Made by a program: the position numbers and the translations under genes
The notes under the pieces: model-generated
The model's input: only the letters and a program-made list of their open reading frames with translations
What the model was told of the DNA's origin: nothing
The model's database searches: none
Assembly (NCBI GenBank): GCA_947504605.1
Contig: CANNJE010000012.1
Coordinates: forward strand, 1-42,579
Origin: Chitinophagaceae bacterium
GTDB taxonomy: Bacteria > Bacteroidota > Bacteroidia > Chitinophagales > Chitinophagaceae
Reading direction: 5' to 3'
DNA: 42,579 nucleotides
Part shown: one piece after another, positions 1 to 8,333 of the stretch
Position numbering within the stretch: position 1 is the first letter of the stretch
Layout of the letters: each line of letters opens with the position of its first letter

Positions 1-1436
1 TAATCTTCAGTTTCACCAAATGAATAAGTACTACATGCAGTAGTGCCTGTAACAGCAGTACTCCATCGTACTCTTACTCTCATTCTTGTTTGACCAAGAG
101 GTGCGCTGGCAGGAATAGCAATATTACCAGTAATAGTAACACCATTGCCAGATCCTAATAAAGTAAACTCAGACGCATCGAATGATCCGCTTCTGTCATA
201 ATCAATCCAAACACCCACATTCTCTGTTCCACCTGGGCCTACAGTTACTTTCATTTGGTTGTTAGCTCCACCAATTACATCTGTAGCAGCAACAGTAGCT
301 GTATAGTTTGCATATCCACCAACAGAGCAAGCAGAGTTGTTGTTAAGTGTTGTTCCAAAAGTAACGTTGGCGATTCTGTCATCAAAAGTACAGTTAGAAG
401 CTGCAGGAATACAATAACAAGCACTTGGAAGATTTAAACTAACCTGAACTGGAGTAGAAGTACCACTGCTAGCGCTACAAGTTACAATACACTGAAAGAA
501 TGTAGTTGCAGCTAATGTTGAGGTTGAATAAGAACTATTGGTTGCGGCTGTAATATTAGACCATGGGCCAGTTGCAGCAGCAGCTGATTGCCATTGGTAA
601 GTTACGCCTGAACCATTGGTGGTATTTTGTAAACTTAAAGTAACAGGGTTGGTAGGGCAAACTGCAGTAACTGAAGCCACCGTATTACCTGGAGTTGGAG
701 TACCTGTACAAGCGCCCGTGTTATAATCAAGGCGGAATGGCATTGCCTGTGCACCTCCTACATCTGTAAGAGCAGCCCAAGTAGATGGTAAAGTTCTTTG
801 TAATGAATTATTACCAGCTTGTGTGACAGTTCCAACTACAGTACTTGGAGGAGAAAAGTTGCTCAAGCCACCATTTCCAAGCTGCCATTCGATCCAATAA
901 GTGCCTGGAGCCAAAGAGGTAGTAACATTTGCTTCTATTTTCCATATTTGCCTTGTTGTACCAGCTGTAGAGGATGTTCTGTACATACTTGCAGTAGCTG
1001 ATGCAGCAAATCTATTGGTTGTAAGGTCGCCATAAATAGCAGCAGGAGAACCAATAGAAGGATTGGTATTGTAAATTTGAACCCTCACATCATTAAATGG
1101 AGAAGTAGCACCTGCATATCCTGTAGAATATGCATAAAAAGTAGCTTTTGTAAGATTCCATGATGGGCCTGCAGGAACAGTAAAGTCATCTGCAACTGTA
1201 AAACCAGCAGTTATATTTGCGGCATAACCCAGCGAGTTATTGGTTAGTTGTAATTCACTCCAGGTAAAACCAGCAGGGGCAGTAGCACCTGTAGACAAGG
1301 TTGCTCCCGTACTTAAATTACCATTTGTGTAAGTCTGCGCATTTACAAGTCCTGATGTAGCAGCTGTCAACGATAGACACAGCAAAAAGGACCTTAATAA
1401 ACCCGTAACTTTTTTAAAAGTAGTTTTGGATTGCAT
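1..1436 (-). CDS. Secreted GEVED-domain / Ig-like surface protein, C-terminus beyond left edge
   Basis: The frame is open from an ATG at 1436 to the window edge, so about 478 residues are visible and the C-terminus is missing. A signal peptide (basic start, hydrophobic stretch at about residues 12-30, probable cut near VNA/QTY) indicates export. Residues of about 40-240 form a beta-rich N-terminal region. Residues of about 250-335 contain an Ig/PKD-like repeat with the typical YQWQS start and paired cysteines. Residues of about 340-478 match a GEVED domain: VWIDYDRSGSF, then RMRVR, then GETED at the very edge. Such proteins are normally large adhesins or enzymes exported by the type IX system with a C-terminal sorting domain, which here would lie outside the window. 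Thr, Ala and Ser dominate. The exact role is unknown. Confidence 0.85.
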   Translation of the reverse strand, partial: MQSKTTFKKVTGLLRSFLLCLSLTAATSGLVNAQTYTNGNLSTGATLSTGATAPAGFTWSELQLTNNSLGYAANITAGFTVADDFTVPAGPSWNLTKATFYAYSTGYAGATSPFNDVRVQIYNTNPSIGSPAAIYGDLTTNRFAASATASMYRTSSTAGTTRQIWKIEANVTTSLAPGTYWIEWQLGNGGLSNFSPPSTVVGTVTQAGNNSLQRTLPSTWAALTDVGGAQAMPFRLDYNTGACTGTPTPGNTVASVTAVCPTNPVTLSLQNTTNGSGVTYQWQSAAAATGPWSNITAATNSSYSTSTLAATTFFQCIVTCSASSGTSTPVQVSLNLPSACYCIPAASNCTFDDRIANVTFGTTLNNNSACSVGGYANYTATVAATDVIGGANNQMKVTVGPGGTENVGVWIDYDRSGSFDASEFTLLGSGNGVTITGNIAIPASAPLGQTRMRVRVRWSTAVTGTTACSTYSFGETED

Positions 1437-1593
1437 AATAAATTGTTTAGTGATAAATAGTAATAAGTAAAGCGTGGTTTTCACCACTTTACATAGAGAG
1501 TGTAAATTAGGGGTTTTATTTTTTTTTTAACAAAATTTTCTTCACATCTTTTATTTGTTAATTTAACATTATATGTAGTCCTTGATTATCTTA

Positions 1594-1601
1594 TAAATTT
1601 G
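1594..1601 (+). promoter_or_regulatory. Possible -7 element for the acyltransferase gene
   Basis: TAAATTTG fits the Bacteroidota consensus TAnnTTTG. It lies about 85 bases before the proposed TTG start at 1686. No clear -33 TTTG is seen at 17-20 bases upstream (the nearest TTTG at 1554 is too far), so this is only a candidate. Confidence 0.35.
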
Positions 1602-1685
1602 CTTGCGTATGAATTTTTTTATCACAGTTAATATTGTAAGCTTTTATTAACTTGCCTCTTCGAATTTATGTTTTAACCAATAAGA

Positions 1686-2456
1686 TTGAAGAAAATATTA
1701 GGCCATATTAAAGAATCCCGTTTTGTAAAAGGGATGGTTTATTCTATTGTTGGGATATTTTCTTATCCTGGAATAAATCTGGTCAATAAGCTTAGTATTA
1801 AGGGGATGGAGCATCTGGAAAACCTACCCAAGCAAAATGTACTTTTTGTAAGTAATCATCAAACTTATTTTGCAGACGTAATTACTTTTATCCATATTTT
1901 TTGTGCTTCCAGCTGGCGGAAGAAAAACAGGCTAGGTATTCCCTATTATTTACTTTGGCCTTTTACCAGGATCAGGTATGTTGCAGCAGAAGAAACAATG
2001 AAGAGTAACTGGCTAACCAAAATATTTTCTTTAGCAGGAGCTGTTACGGTAAAGCGTACCTGGCGTTCTGAGGGGTCTGAAGTTAGAAGAGGGTTAGATC
2101 CGTCAGATACCAGAAAAATAACCGAAGCTTTAAATAAAAATTGGGTGATTACTTTTCCGCAAGGAACCACTAAACCATTTGCGCCGGGCAGAAAAGGTAC
2201 TGCCTATATTATCAAACAAACAAGACCTATTGTAATACCTGTGATCATTGGAGGGTATTGGCGAGCGTTCAATAAAAAAGGATTGAAATTCAAGAAAAAA
2301 GGTTCATTACTTTCTGTTACATTTAAAGAGCCTTTGGAAATTGACTATGAAGATAGCAGTGAAAATATTCTGGAAAAAGTGATGGATGCGATTGAGCAAA
2401 GTAAAAAATTTATGCTAAAAAGCAAACATCACCTGATGGATAAACTTGATAAATAA
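1686..2456 (+). CDS. PlsC-like 1-acyl-glycerol-phosphate acyltransferase family protein
   Basis: Probable membrane-associated acyltransferase of phospholipid synthesis, 256 residues, the usual PlsC size. Block I is SNHQTYFAD (H58...D64); the spacing is HX5D rather than the classical HX4D. Block III is FPQG (157-160), where most relatives have FPEG(T/S). Block IV is IPVII (184-188). The likely reaction is transfer of an acyl chain to lysophosphatidate, but the altered blocks leave room for another acceptor. The start is a TTG: a stop lies 12 bases upstream in frame and the first ATG would be residue 17, which would remove part of the N-terminal hydrophobic region. It converges with the thioesterase gene, with a 14-base gap. 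Confidence 0.85.
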   Translation: MKKILGHIKESRFVKGMVYSIVGIFSYPGINLVNKLSIKGMEHLENLPKQNVLFVSNHQTYFADVITFIHIFCASSWRKKNRLGIPYYLLWPFTRIRYVAAEETMKSNWLTKIFSLAGAVTVKRTWRSEGSEVRRGLDPSDTRKITEALNKNWVITFPQGTTKPFAPGRKGTAYIIKQTRPIVIPVIIGGYWRAFNKKGLKFKKKGSLLSVTFKEPLEIDYEDSSENILEKVMDAIEQSKKFMLKSKHHLMDKLDK

Positions 2457-2470
2457 AAAATTAGCAGTCT

Positions 2471-2980
2471 TTATTTCCCAAACAGGGCTTTTAATTCATC
2501 AGCCTCTTCCGGTTTCATTTTTCCGCCCAATATCAATCTTAGTTGTCTTCTTCTTAACGCTCCTTCAAATAATTTTTTTTCGTCTTCAGAATCAGGGATT
2601 ACTTTATTTACAGGCCTTGGTTTACCATTTGGGTCTAGTGAAACAAATGTGTAATAAGCTTCATTGCTCTTATACCGGTATTGCTGTATAGCGTCTTCGC
2701 CCCATACTTTCATATGTACCTCCATACTGCTGTTGAATGCACGGGTAACCTTCGCTTCTATATGAACTACATTACCGATTTTGATTGGATTTTCAAAAGA
2801 AATGTTATCAACAGATGCGGTTACAACCGGTGCTGCACAATGTTTCATTGCAGCTAAAGCTGCTGCAATATCCATCCAATACATCAAGCGTCCTCCCATT
2901 AAATTCCCAAAATTATTCGTATCATTTGGTAGTACTAATTCTGTCATTATCACTAGTGATTCACTTGCTTTCTTATCCAT
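2471..2980 (-). CDS. Acyl-CoA thioesterase, hotdog fold (YciA/BACH type)
   Basis: 169 residues from the ATG at 2980; a ten-residue upstream extension is possible but unlike the family. The single hotdog domain spans about residues 8-125. It contains LPNDTNNFGNLMGG followed by WMD (D37), matching the PSDTN...GGWIMSQMD region of YciA-type thioesterases, in which this Asp is catalytic. VVTASVDNISF and PIKIGNVV are further family blocks. It should hydrolyse acyl-CoA to free acid and CoA in the cytosol, probably as a homohexamer like its relatives. The C-terminal 40 residues are charged and helical (EEADELKALFGK). Substrate length cannot be read from the sequence. It stands alone, converging with the acyltransferase. 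Confidence 0.88.
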   Translation of the reverse strand: MDKKASESLVIMTELVLPNDTNNFGNLMGGRLMYWMDIAAALAAMKHCAAPVVTASVDNISFENPIKIGNVVHIEAKVTRAFNSSMEVHMKVWGEDAIQQYRYKSNEAYYTFVSLDPNGKPRPVNKVIPDSEDEKKLFEGALRRRQLRLILGGKMKPEEADELKALFGK

Positions 2981-3124
2981 GTTCTGAAAATTTAGGCAAA
3001 TATAACACAACGGAAATTGCTTTCCGGAAGACTCATTTATGATTAAAGGAATTTTTAGCTATTTTGCCTTGCAGAGATAAATTAGTGTAAGTTTCTTTTC
3101 ATACATATTCTTACTACCGTCTTG

Positions 3125-3400
3125 TTATCTTTTTGAAATTTTATTATAGCTAATTGTTTTCTGCATACTGCATTTAAATCTGTTGACAGATGAATCCCGC
3201 AGGCTGCTGTGTTTAGTGCTTCTGCCGTTAGTGCGTTTACGCCACATTTTAAAACTGCTCAATTTCATTTCTTTCCGCATTAGTTCAATAACTTCTTTTT
3301 CCTGTAAACCAAACTGAAATTCAATGGCTTCAAATGGCGTTCTGTCTTCCCATGCCATTTCTATTATGCGGTCAGTATCTATTGTGCTAAAAGTATTCAT
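3125..3400 (-). CDS. DUF2805 / TIGR03643 family small protein
   Basis: 91 residues. The core (residues of about 8-75) carries the family pattern: RIIEMAWEDRTPFEAIEFQFG, then EKEVIELMRKEMK, SSFKMWRKR and the closing RFKC. The repeated helix-turn-helix-like layout suggests nucleic-acid binding, but no function is established for the family. The last ten residues are a basic tail beyond the core. It is a single gene. The 283 bases upstream of it, before the SDR gene at 3684, are AT-rich and show no other gene or clear promoter box. Confidence 0.8.
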   Translation of the reverse strand: MNTFSTIDTDRIIEMAWEDRTPFEAIEFQFGLQEKEVIELMRKEMKLSSFKMWRKRTNGRSTKHSSLRDSSVNRFKCSMQKTISYNKISKR

Positions 3401-3683
3401 GTTTATTAATTATTTTTTGTTCTTCTGCATTTTTCACTGCAAAATTTTACTTCATTCCAAACCTTGTCCCATTTTTTCTCCATGCAAAAGCCTGTTACAA
3501 ACCAAACAGCTTTTTTGAGGAAGGTTTACCCTGTTCCATGGTTTTTTGCGAATGATTCCAGATTTTTTTTCATTGGCACTAATTATAAATTAATCGCTTT
3601 ATTCAGACAGTTCAGTTTTATTTCATTTATGTAAACTTTAAACAAAAAGGGTTGGCCATTGTTTACAGGATAAAATAATATTT

Positions 3684-4400
3684 ATGGAAGGGTTAAAGGA
3701 AAAAAATATTTTATTAGTAGGAGCAACAGGAGGTATTGGTTCTAATACAGCAAAGTTGCTGGCAGGAAGCGGTGCCAATCTTTTTCTTGCAGGAAGAAAT
3801 GAAGCTAAATTAAAAATTATTGCACATAGCTGCGGTGTAGCTAATGAAAGAATATTTGTGCTAGATATTACCAAACCCAATGAGGTGGAAATATTAAAAG
3901 AAAAATATTTCGAACAGTTTTCAACCATTGATATCTTAGTGAATGCTGCGGGTATAGGTATTATTAAATCAATGGATACCTTAAGTGAAGATGAATTTAT
4001 GAGTAGTATTTATAATAATCTTTTTGCGCCGTTTTTGTTGGCAAAAGCTTTTTTACCTGCCATGAAGGAAATTAAAAAAGGACTACTCATTAATATTCCG
4101 GGTGTATTGGGAAAGGTTCCAATGGCTGGAGCAGCAGCCTATAGTGCCAGTAAGTATGGCCTTGTAGGTATGATGCAAAGTATCAGGGAAGAATTAAAGA
4201 GAACAGATATCCGTATTACGAATTTATTTCTTGGAGGTGTAGATTCTCCTTTTTGGGATTCTATTGATTTGAGGGTTCAGCGAGACAAAATGATACAGTC
4301 CGAAGAAGCTGCCAAGGCTATTTGGTTTCTCTGTCAGCAGCCATCAAGTGCAGTTGTAAGCGAAATGGTTTTACAACCTTTTAACCACCAAGCTATATGA
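3684..4400 (+). CDS. SDR-family oxidoreductase with Gly at the catalytic Ser position
   Basis: 238 residues, classical short-chain dehydrogenase length. The Rossmann nucleotide site is GATGGIG (13-19), the structural motif is NAAG (87-90) and the active-site pair is YSASK (Y153, K157). Arg38 after the second strand (LAGRN) favours NADP(H). The catalytic Ser normally sits 13 residues before the Tyr; here that residue is Gly140 (NIPGVLG instead of the usual NISSxxG). The protein may therefore be a weakened enzyme, use another residue, or act in a non-classical way. The substrate is unknown. It is followed 72 bases later by proline dehydrogenase on the same strand, without an obvious terminator between them. 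Confidence 0.85.
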   Translation: MEGLKEKNILLVGATGGIGSNTAKLLAGSGANLFLAGRNEAKLKIIAHSCGVANERIFVLDITKPNEVEILKEKYFEQFSTIDILVNAAGIGIIKSMDTLSEDEFMSSIYNNLFAPFLLAKAFLPAMKEIKKGLLINIPGVLGKVPMAGAAAYSASKYGLVGMMQSIREELKRTDIRITNLFLGGVDSPFWDSIDLRVQRDKMIQSEEAAKAIWFLCQQPSSAVVSEMVLQPFNHQAI

Positions 4401-4472
4401 CAACAATCATACGTTCATTTATTTGGTAGTTCGTTGCGTATTGCTGAATTTTGAATATTCAATTTGCTTCAT

Positions 4473-5696
4473 ATGATATCATTTGATAATACAGAGTATG
4501 CCTTCGCATACAAGACATCTAACGAACTAAAAAAAGCTCAATTTTTATTCTCTGCAATGGGGAATCCTGTTTTGCTAAAACTGGGTTTGTCTTTAGCTCC
4601 ACTTGCCATAAAGTGGAATATACCGTTTACAAAACCTGTATTACGTAATACTATTTTCAGGCAATTTGTAGGAGGAGAAACATTGGAGGATACTGCAGTT
4701 ACGGCTAATAGGTTATCCAAATACAATGTAAAAGTGATTCTTGATTATGGTGTAGAAGGGGGGAATGACGGCGAAAAAGGGTATGATCTTGCTACCGATG
4801 AATTTGTGAAAGTGGTAGAATATGCTGCATCTCAAAACAATATTCCCTTTATGAGTATTAAAGTTACAGGGCTTGTTCGTTTTGGACTATTAGAAAAAAT
4901 TGATGCGGCTATGCATAATAGTGAGGGTACATTGATTAAAAGATATAACAAAGCACTAGAAGAATTACCAGTTTCTGAAAAAGAGGAATGGGAGCGTTGT
5001 GTAAGCAGGTTGAATCGTATTTGCGAAAAAGCCAGTCCTAAAAATATTGGTGTATTGGTGGATGCGGAAGAAACCTGGATTCAGGATCCGGTGGATGCGA
5101 TGACCATGTTGATGATGGATCATTACAACAAAGGGAAAGCAATCGTTTATAATACACTTCAGTTGTACAGGCACGATCGTCTGGAATTTTTAAAGGACAG
5201 CTATGAAGCATCAGTCGAACGTAATTTTATACTGGGAACAAAGCTGGTAAGGGGTGCATACATGGAGAATGAAAGAAAACGTGCGGCAGATATGGGCTAT
5301 ACATCGCCTATACAATCTGATAAAGAGCATTGCGACAGAGACTATAATGCAGCTACTGAATTTTGTATCAACCATCTAGATAATGTAGCTGTAATTGTGG
5401 CTTCACATAATGAGCATAGCAACTCCTTTACTACCCAATTGCTCAGCGAAAAAGGCCTTCCTCAAAATCATCCTCATATTCATTTTTCACAGCTCTACGG
5501 CATGAGCGATAATATTACTTTTAATCTTGCCAAAGAAGGTTGTAGTGTAAGTAAATATCTTCCATTTGGGCCAATAAAAGATGTGGTGCCATACCTCATG
5601 CGCAGGGCACAGGAAAACAGTTCTGTAGCAGGTCAAACCGGTCGTGAGCTTGGGTTGATAAAAAAAGAGTTGCAGAGAAGAAAAGCAAATAATTAA
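4473..5696 (+). CDS. Proline dehydrogenase (monofunctional, PutA-type barrel)
   Basis: FAD enzyme oxidising L-proline to pyrroline-5-carboxylate and passing electrons to the respiratory chain. 407 residues from the ATG at 4473; a TTG three codons upstream is the alternative. Family marks are the FAD-barrel strand KLVRGAYMENERKRA in the middle, IVASHNEHS, and the C-terminal PFGPIKDVVPYLMRRAQENSS, whose RRxxEN residues bind proline. There is no attached aldehyde dehydrogenase domain, so the second step must be encoded elsewhere. It ends two bases before the stop codon of the convergent pdeM gene. Confidence 0.93.
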   Translation: MISFDNTEYAFAYKTSNELKKAQFLFSAMGNPVLLKLGLSLAPLAIKWNIPFTKPVLRNTIFRQFVGGETLEDTAVTANRLSKYNVKVILDYGVEGGNDGEKGYDLATDEFVKVVEYAASQNNIPFMSIKVTGLVRFGLLEKIDAAMHNSEGTLIKRYNKALEELPVSEKEEWERCVSRLNRICEKASPKNIGVLVDAEETWIQDPVDAMTMLMMDHYNKGKAIVYNTLQLYRHDRLEFLKDSYEASVERNFILGTKLVRGAYMENERKRAADMGYTSPIQSDKEHCDRDYNAATEFCINHLDNVAVIVASHNEHSNSFTTQLLSEKGLPQNHPHIHFSQLYGMSDNITFNLAKEGCSVSKYLPFGPIKDVVPYLMRRAQENSSVAGQTGRELGLIKKELQRRKANN

Positions 5697-5698
5697 AA

Positions 5699-6355
5699 TT
5701 ACTGAATTTTTATAATGCTGTTTTCTGCCAAAGCGAAAACGGAATCATCTTTTTTTACTTCAATGGGAAATGTGCCGGTAAATCTTCCAAATGCAGGTAG
5801 TATTGCATATTTTTTATTGAAATAAAAGCAGGGTAGTCTTAGGGATTGTTTTCCAATACCTTTCATTGTGATGCCTGGATGAATATGTCCGCTGAAATAA
5901 TAGGCAGTATCGTTTGTTTCAATATTAGCAATATCGTGTAAAAAAATAAAGGAGTCGATAGAAAGTGAGTCTTCATGAATACTAATCTCCGCTTCTTTAT
6001 ACCATTCTATTTCCAGAATATCATGGTTGCCCATTACAAGGTGCATTTCTATATGTGTAATATCTTTTCTCCATTTTAAAAATAATTCATGCTCTAAATT
6101 AGAATGGCTGTGAAATAGGTCGCCTACAATGATCAATTTATTTGGCTTGTACCATTGGATTTCTGCAAACAGGCGTTGCAAGTCTTCGCTAAACATATTT
6201 TGCGGAATACCAATACCATTTTTCCTAAAATGCCCGCTTTTACCTATATGTAGATCTGATAAGATGAGTGCTTTCTGTTCTTCCCAAAAAATAGTTCGGT
6301 TGGCACTTAGTAAAAAATGGTTGTTTGATAGCTCGAATGGGAGGAAAGTATTCAT
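5699..6355 (-). CDS. pdeM: PdeM, ligase-associated DNA damage response metallophosphoesterase
   Basis: 218-residue calcineurin-like phosphoesterase. The metal-binding blocks are all present and in order: SDLHIGK (D34, H36), VGDLFHS (D79), GNHD (109-112) and GHIHP (156-160). The N-terminal FELSNNHFLLSANRTIFWEEQKALILSDLHIGK and the GHFRKNGI segment are typical of the PdeM group, which elsewhere lies beside an ATP-dependent DNA ligase, an exonuclease and a helicase. None of those partners is in this window, so here the gene is alone. A DNA-repair role is inferred from the family only. Confidence 0.88.
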   Translation of the reverse strand: MNTFLPFELSNNHFLLSANRTIFWEEQKALILSDLHIGKSGHFRKNGIGIPQNMFSEDLQRLFAEIQWYKPNKLIIVGDLFHSHSNLEHELFLKWRKDITHIEMHLVMGNHDILEIEWYKEAEISIHEDSLSIDSFIFLHDIANIETNDTAYYFSGHIHPGITMKGIGKQSLRLPCFYFNKKYAILPAFGRFTGTFPIEVKKDDSVFALAENSIIKIQ

Positions 6356-6441
6356 TAAAACAAAGATAACTTCCCTTTTTTTTGATAATTGGTTTTGTTT
6401 TGTTTTTTTACTTGTGTAAATTGGAGAAAACTATATTAATT

Positions 6442-6951
6442 ATGAGCAATCAAAGCACAAATCCTGATACTTTAAGTAATGCTGAATTTGATAAACCTGC
6501 AATACCTAAAGGATTGAATGTATTAACCATTCTTACATTTATCGGCTGTAGTATTTTTTTCTTATTATCACTGGCAACTCCATGGATACTTAAATTTTCG
6601 AAAAATCTTATGGATAAGGCTACTTCAAGTGGTCAGGAATTGACTCCAGAGCAACTTGAAAAAATTCAACTTGGCAGGGCAAATATTGAACTTTCTGAAA
6701 TTAACATGATCCCTTTAATGGTAATTGGGATAGCAGGCATTTTACTATGTTTTGTTGGAGCCTTGATGATGAGGAAATTAAAAAAAGATGGATACTGGAT
6801 ATATGTGGCCGGACAAATTTTGCCCTTAGTATCTACAGCGTTTATAATGGGTGTAGCCCAATATAAAGAAATTGGTTCGCTGGTAATGTTGGCTTTTCCA
6901 GTGATATTTATAATCTTATATACCGCAAACAGGAAGCATTTAGTGAACTAA
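6442..6951 (+). CDS. Hypothetical four-helix membrane protein
   Basis: 169 residues from the ATG at 6442 (MSNQSTNPD); an upstream in-frame ATG at 6382 would add a hydrophobic, poorly plausible leader. A short polar N-terminus (about 25 residues) precedes four predicted membrane segments near residues 27-48, 88-108, 117-135 and 141-160. The first two are separated by a charged loop rich in Glu, Gln and Lys. No catalytic motif is visible. Similar small polytopic proteins of unknown role are common in Bacteroidota. It is flanked by the divergent pdeM gene and a strong hairpin at 6974-7000. Confidence 0.65.
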   Translation: MSNQSTNPDTLSNAEFDKPAIPKGLNVLTILTFIGCSIFFLLSLATPWILKFSKNLMDKATSSGQELTPEQLEKIQLGRANIELSEINMIPLMVIGIAGILLCFVGALMMRKLKKDGYWIYVAGQILPLVSTAFIMGVAQYKEIGSLVMLAFPVIFIILYTANRKHLVN

Positions 6952-6973
6952 AAAATACAATTGCATTTATATT

Positions 6974-7000
6974 AATGGCCACCAATTATTGGTGGCCATT
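6974..7000. terminator. Perfect hairpin between convergent genes
   Basis: A 12-base-pair stem (AATGGCCACCAA with TTGGTGGCCATT) and a three-base loop lie between the membrane protein stop (6951) and the plsX stop (7027). The T-run on either side is poor, so it may be a transcript-end stabiliser or a weak bidirectional terminator. Confidence 0.6.
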
Positions 7001-7026
7001 GTATTTAAGATATCGTTTGGAAAAAA

Positions 7027-7986
7027 CTACTGTTTAGTTAGTTCTGCAAAGCTATTTTTAATTTTACCGGAGAGATCGGTTTCCATCATCCGGCATGCAA
7101 TATTGATCATGTTTTTAAAAGCGGTCGCATGCGAAATACCATGGCCAATAATGACCGGTTTAGAAACTCCTAGAACAGGAACACCACCGTGTGATTCAAA
7201 ATTAAACCGATCAAAGTGTTCATCCTTAATGTTCCTGCGTTGAGTAATGTCGTAGATGCTTTCTGCCAGTTTTAATACTACATTTCCTGTAAATCCATCG
7301 CAAACCATCACATCTGCTTTATCCATCAGGATATCACGCCCTTCTATGTTTCCAACAAAATTGATCTGTGTATTTTCTTTTAAAATGGGGTAGGTAGCTT
7401 GTGCAAGCAAGTTCCCTTTTCCTTCTTCCTCACCAAGATTTACAAGACCTACTTTGGGTTTTTGTATCTTTAGAATATGCTCGGCATACAAGGATCCAAG
7501 TATCGCAAATTGATTTAAATTTTCCGGCTTGCAATCGGCATTGAGTCCTACATCCAGTAACAATCCAAGTGAACCATTTTCTCTTGGCATATATGCACCA
7601 ATCGTTGGTCTTAAAACGCCTTCAATAGCTTTAATACTGAACAATGCGCCAACCATCATTGCGCCGGTATTGCCTGCACTTATAAACGCATCCATTTCCC
7701 CTGCAGCAAGTAATTTAAATCCTACTGCAATAGAAGAATCCTGTTTTTCTTTTAAAGCCTTGGTGGGATGTTCGTGCATCTCGATGACCTGTGATGCAGG
7801 AACTATGTTGTAATTACCTGTTGGTAAATTGGTTTCCTCTGCAAACAACTTTATTTTCTCTTCATCACCAATTAAAATCAGTTGAACGTTTTCTTTATTC
7901 TCCGCTTCAAAAAAAGCAGCCACGCCTTTAACGGCTTCCAGGGGTGCAAAATCTCCACCCATCATGTCCAGACCAATTTTAATCAT
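7027..7986 (-). CDS. plsX: Phosphate acyltransferase PlsX
   Basis: 319 residues from the ATG at 7986. The start is fixed by the family N-terminus MIKIGLDMMGGDFAP; the 17 extra codons upstream are not family-like. PlsX makes acyl-phosphate from acyl-ACP, the first step of phosphatidate synthesis with PlsY. Family blocks include EMHEHPTKAL, FISAGNTGAMM, RPTIGAYMP, DVGLNADCKPE and CDGFTGNVVLK. It is the last gene of the DUF177-rpmF-plsX operon, an arrangement conserved across bacteria that links membrane lipid and ribosome production. A long hairpin lies in the gap before it (8008-8054), which could lower its expression relative to rpmF. Confidence 0.96.
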   Translation of the reverse strand: MIKIGLDMMGGDFAPLEAVKGVAAFFEAENKENVQLILIGDEEKIKLFAEETNLPTGNYNIVPASQVIEMHEHPTKALKEKQDSSIAVGFKLLAAGEMDAFISAGNTGAMMVGALFSIKAIEGVLRPTIGAYMPRENGSLGLLLDVGLNADCKPENLNQFAILGSLYAEHILKIQKPKVGLVNLGEEEGKGNLLAQATYPILKENTQINFVGNIEGRDILMDKADVMVCDGFTGNVVLKLAESIYDITQRRNIKDEHFDRFNFESHGGVPVLGVSKPVIIGHGISHATAFKNMINIACRMMETDLSGKIKNSFAELTKQ

Positions 7987-8007
7987 AGAAAAGAATTTAA
8001 AATTAAA

Positions 8008-8054
8008 AATTCCAAAATCAAGGATGAAGTTACTCAATCTTTGATTTTGGAATT
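8008..8054 (-). promoter_or_regulatory. Hairpin in the rpmF-plsX gap
   Basis: A perfect 14-base inverted repeat (AATTCCAAAATCAA at 8008-8021 and its complement at 8041-8054) with a 19-base loop overlies the space between the rpmF stop and the plsX start. On the transcribed strand it is followed by a T-rich tract. It could act as a partial terminator or attenuator, or as an RNA-processing or stability element. Confidence 0.5.
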
Positions 8055-8077
8055 AATTTCTTTAAAGCACAAAACAA

Positions 8078-8272
8078 TTATGCCTTCAACGGAGCTTTCT
8101 CTGCAACAAGTTTTCCTTTGTAGAATAACTTTCCTTCGCTAACATGTGCACGATGACGTACGTGAATAACACCAGTTGTAGAATCTACGCTTAATGTAGG
8201 AGCTGTCGCTTTATAATGCGTTCTTCTTTTTGCACTGCGTTGTTGACTATGGCGCCTTTTTGGATTTGGCAT
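8078..8272 (-). CDS. rpmF: 50S ribosomal protein L32
   Basis: 64 residues starting MPNPKRRHSQQRSAKRRTHY, the typical L32 N-terminus, which is strongly basic. The downstream part (LSVDSTTGVIHVRHRAHVSEG) matches the Bacteroidota form without the zinc-ribbon cysteines found in some other phyla. It is a structural protein of the large ribosomal subunit. The gene lies 61 bases after the DUF177 gene and 91 bases before plsX on the same strand, forming the conserved yceD-rpmF-plsX operon. Confidence 0.97.
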   Translation of the reverse strand: MPNPKRRHSQQRSAKRRTHYKATAPTLSVDSTTGVIHVRHRAHVSEGKLFYKGKLVAEKAPLKA

Positions 8273-8333
8273 GATTGTTTATTTTAAAGTTTACTTAAAA
8301 ATTATTTCTCTATTATCTTTTTTTTTTGAAGGT

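Noticed and set aside
255-1001. Two 60-codon plus-strand frames within the left-edge region
   Set aside because: They are shadows of the GEVED protein on the minus strand, whose signal peptide and domain motifs are convincing.
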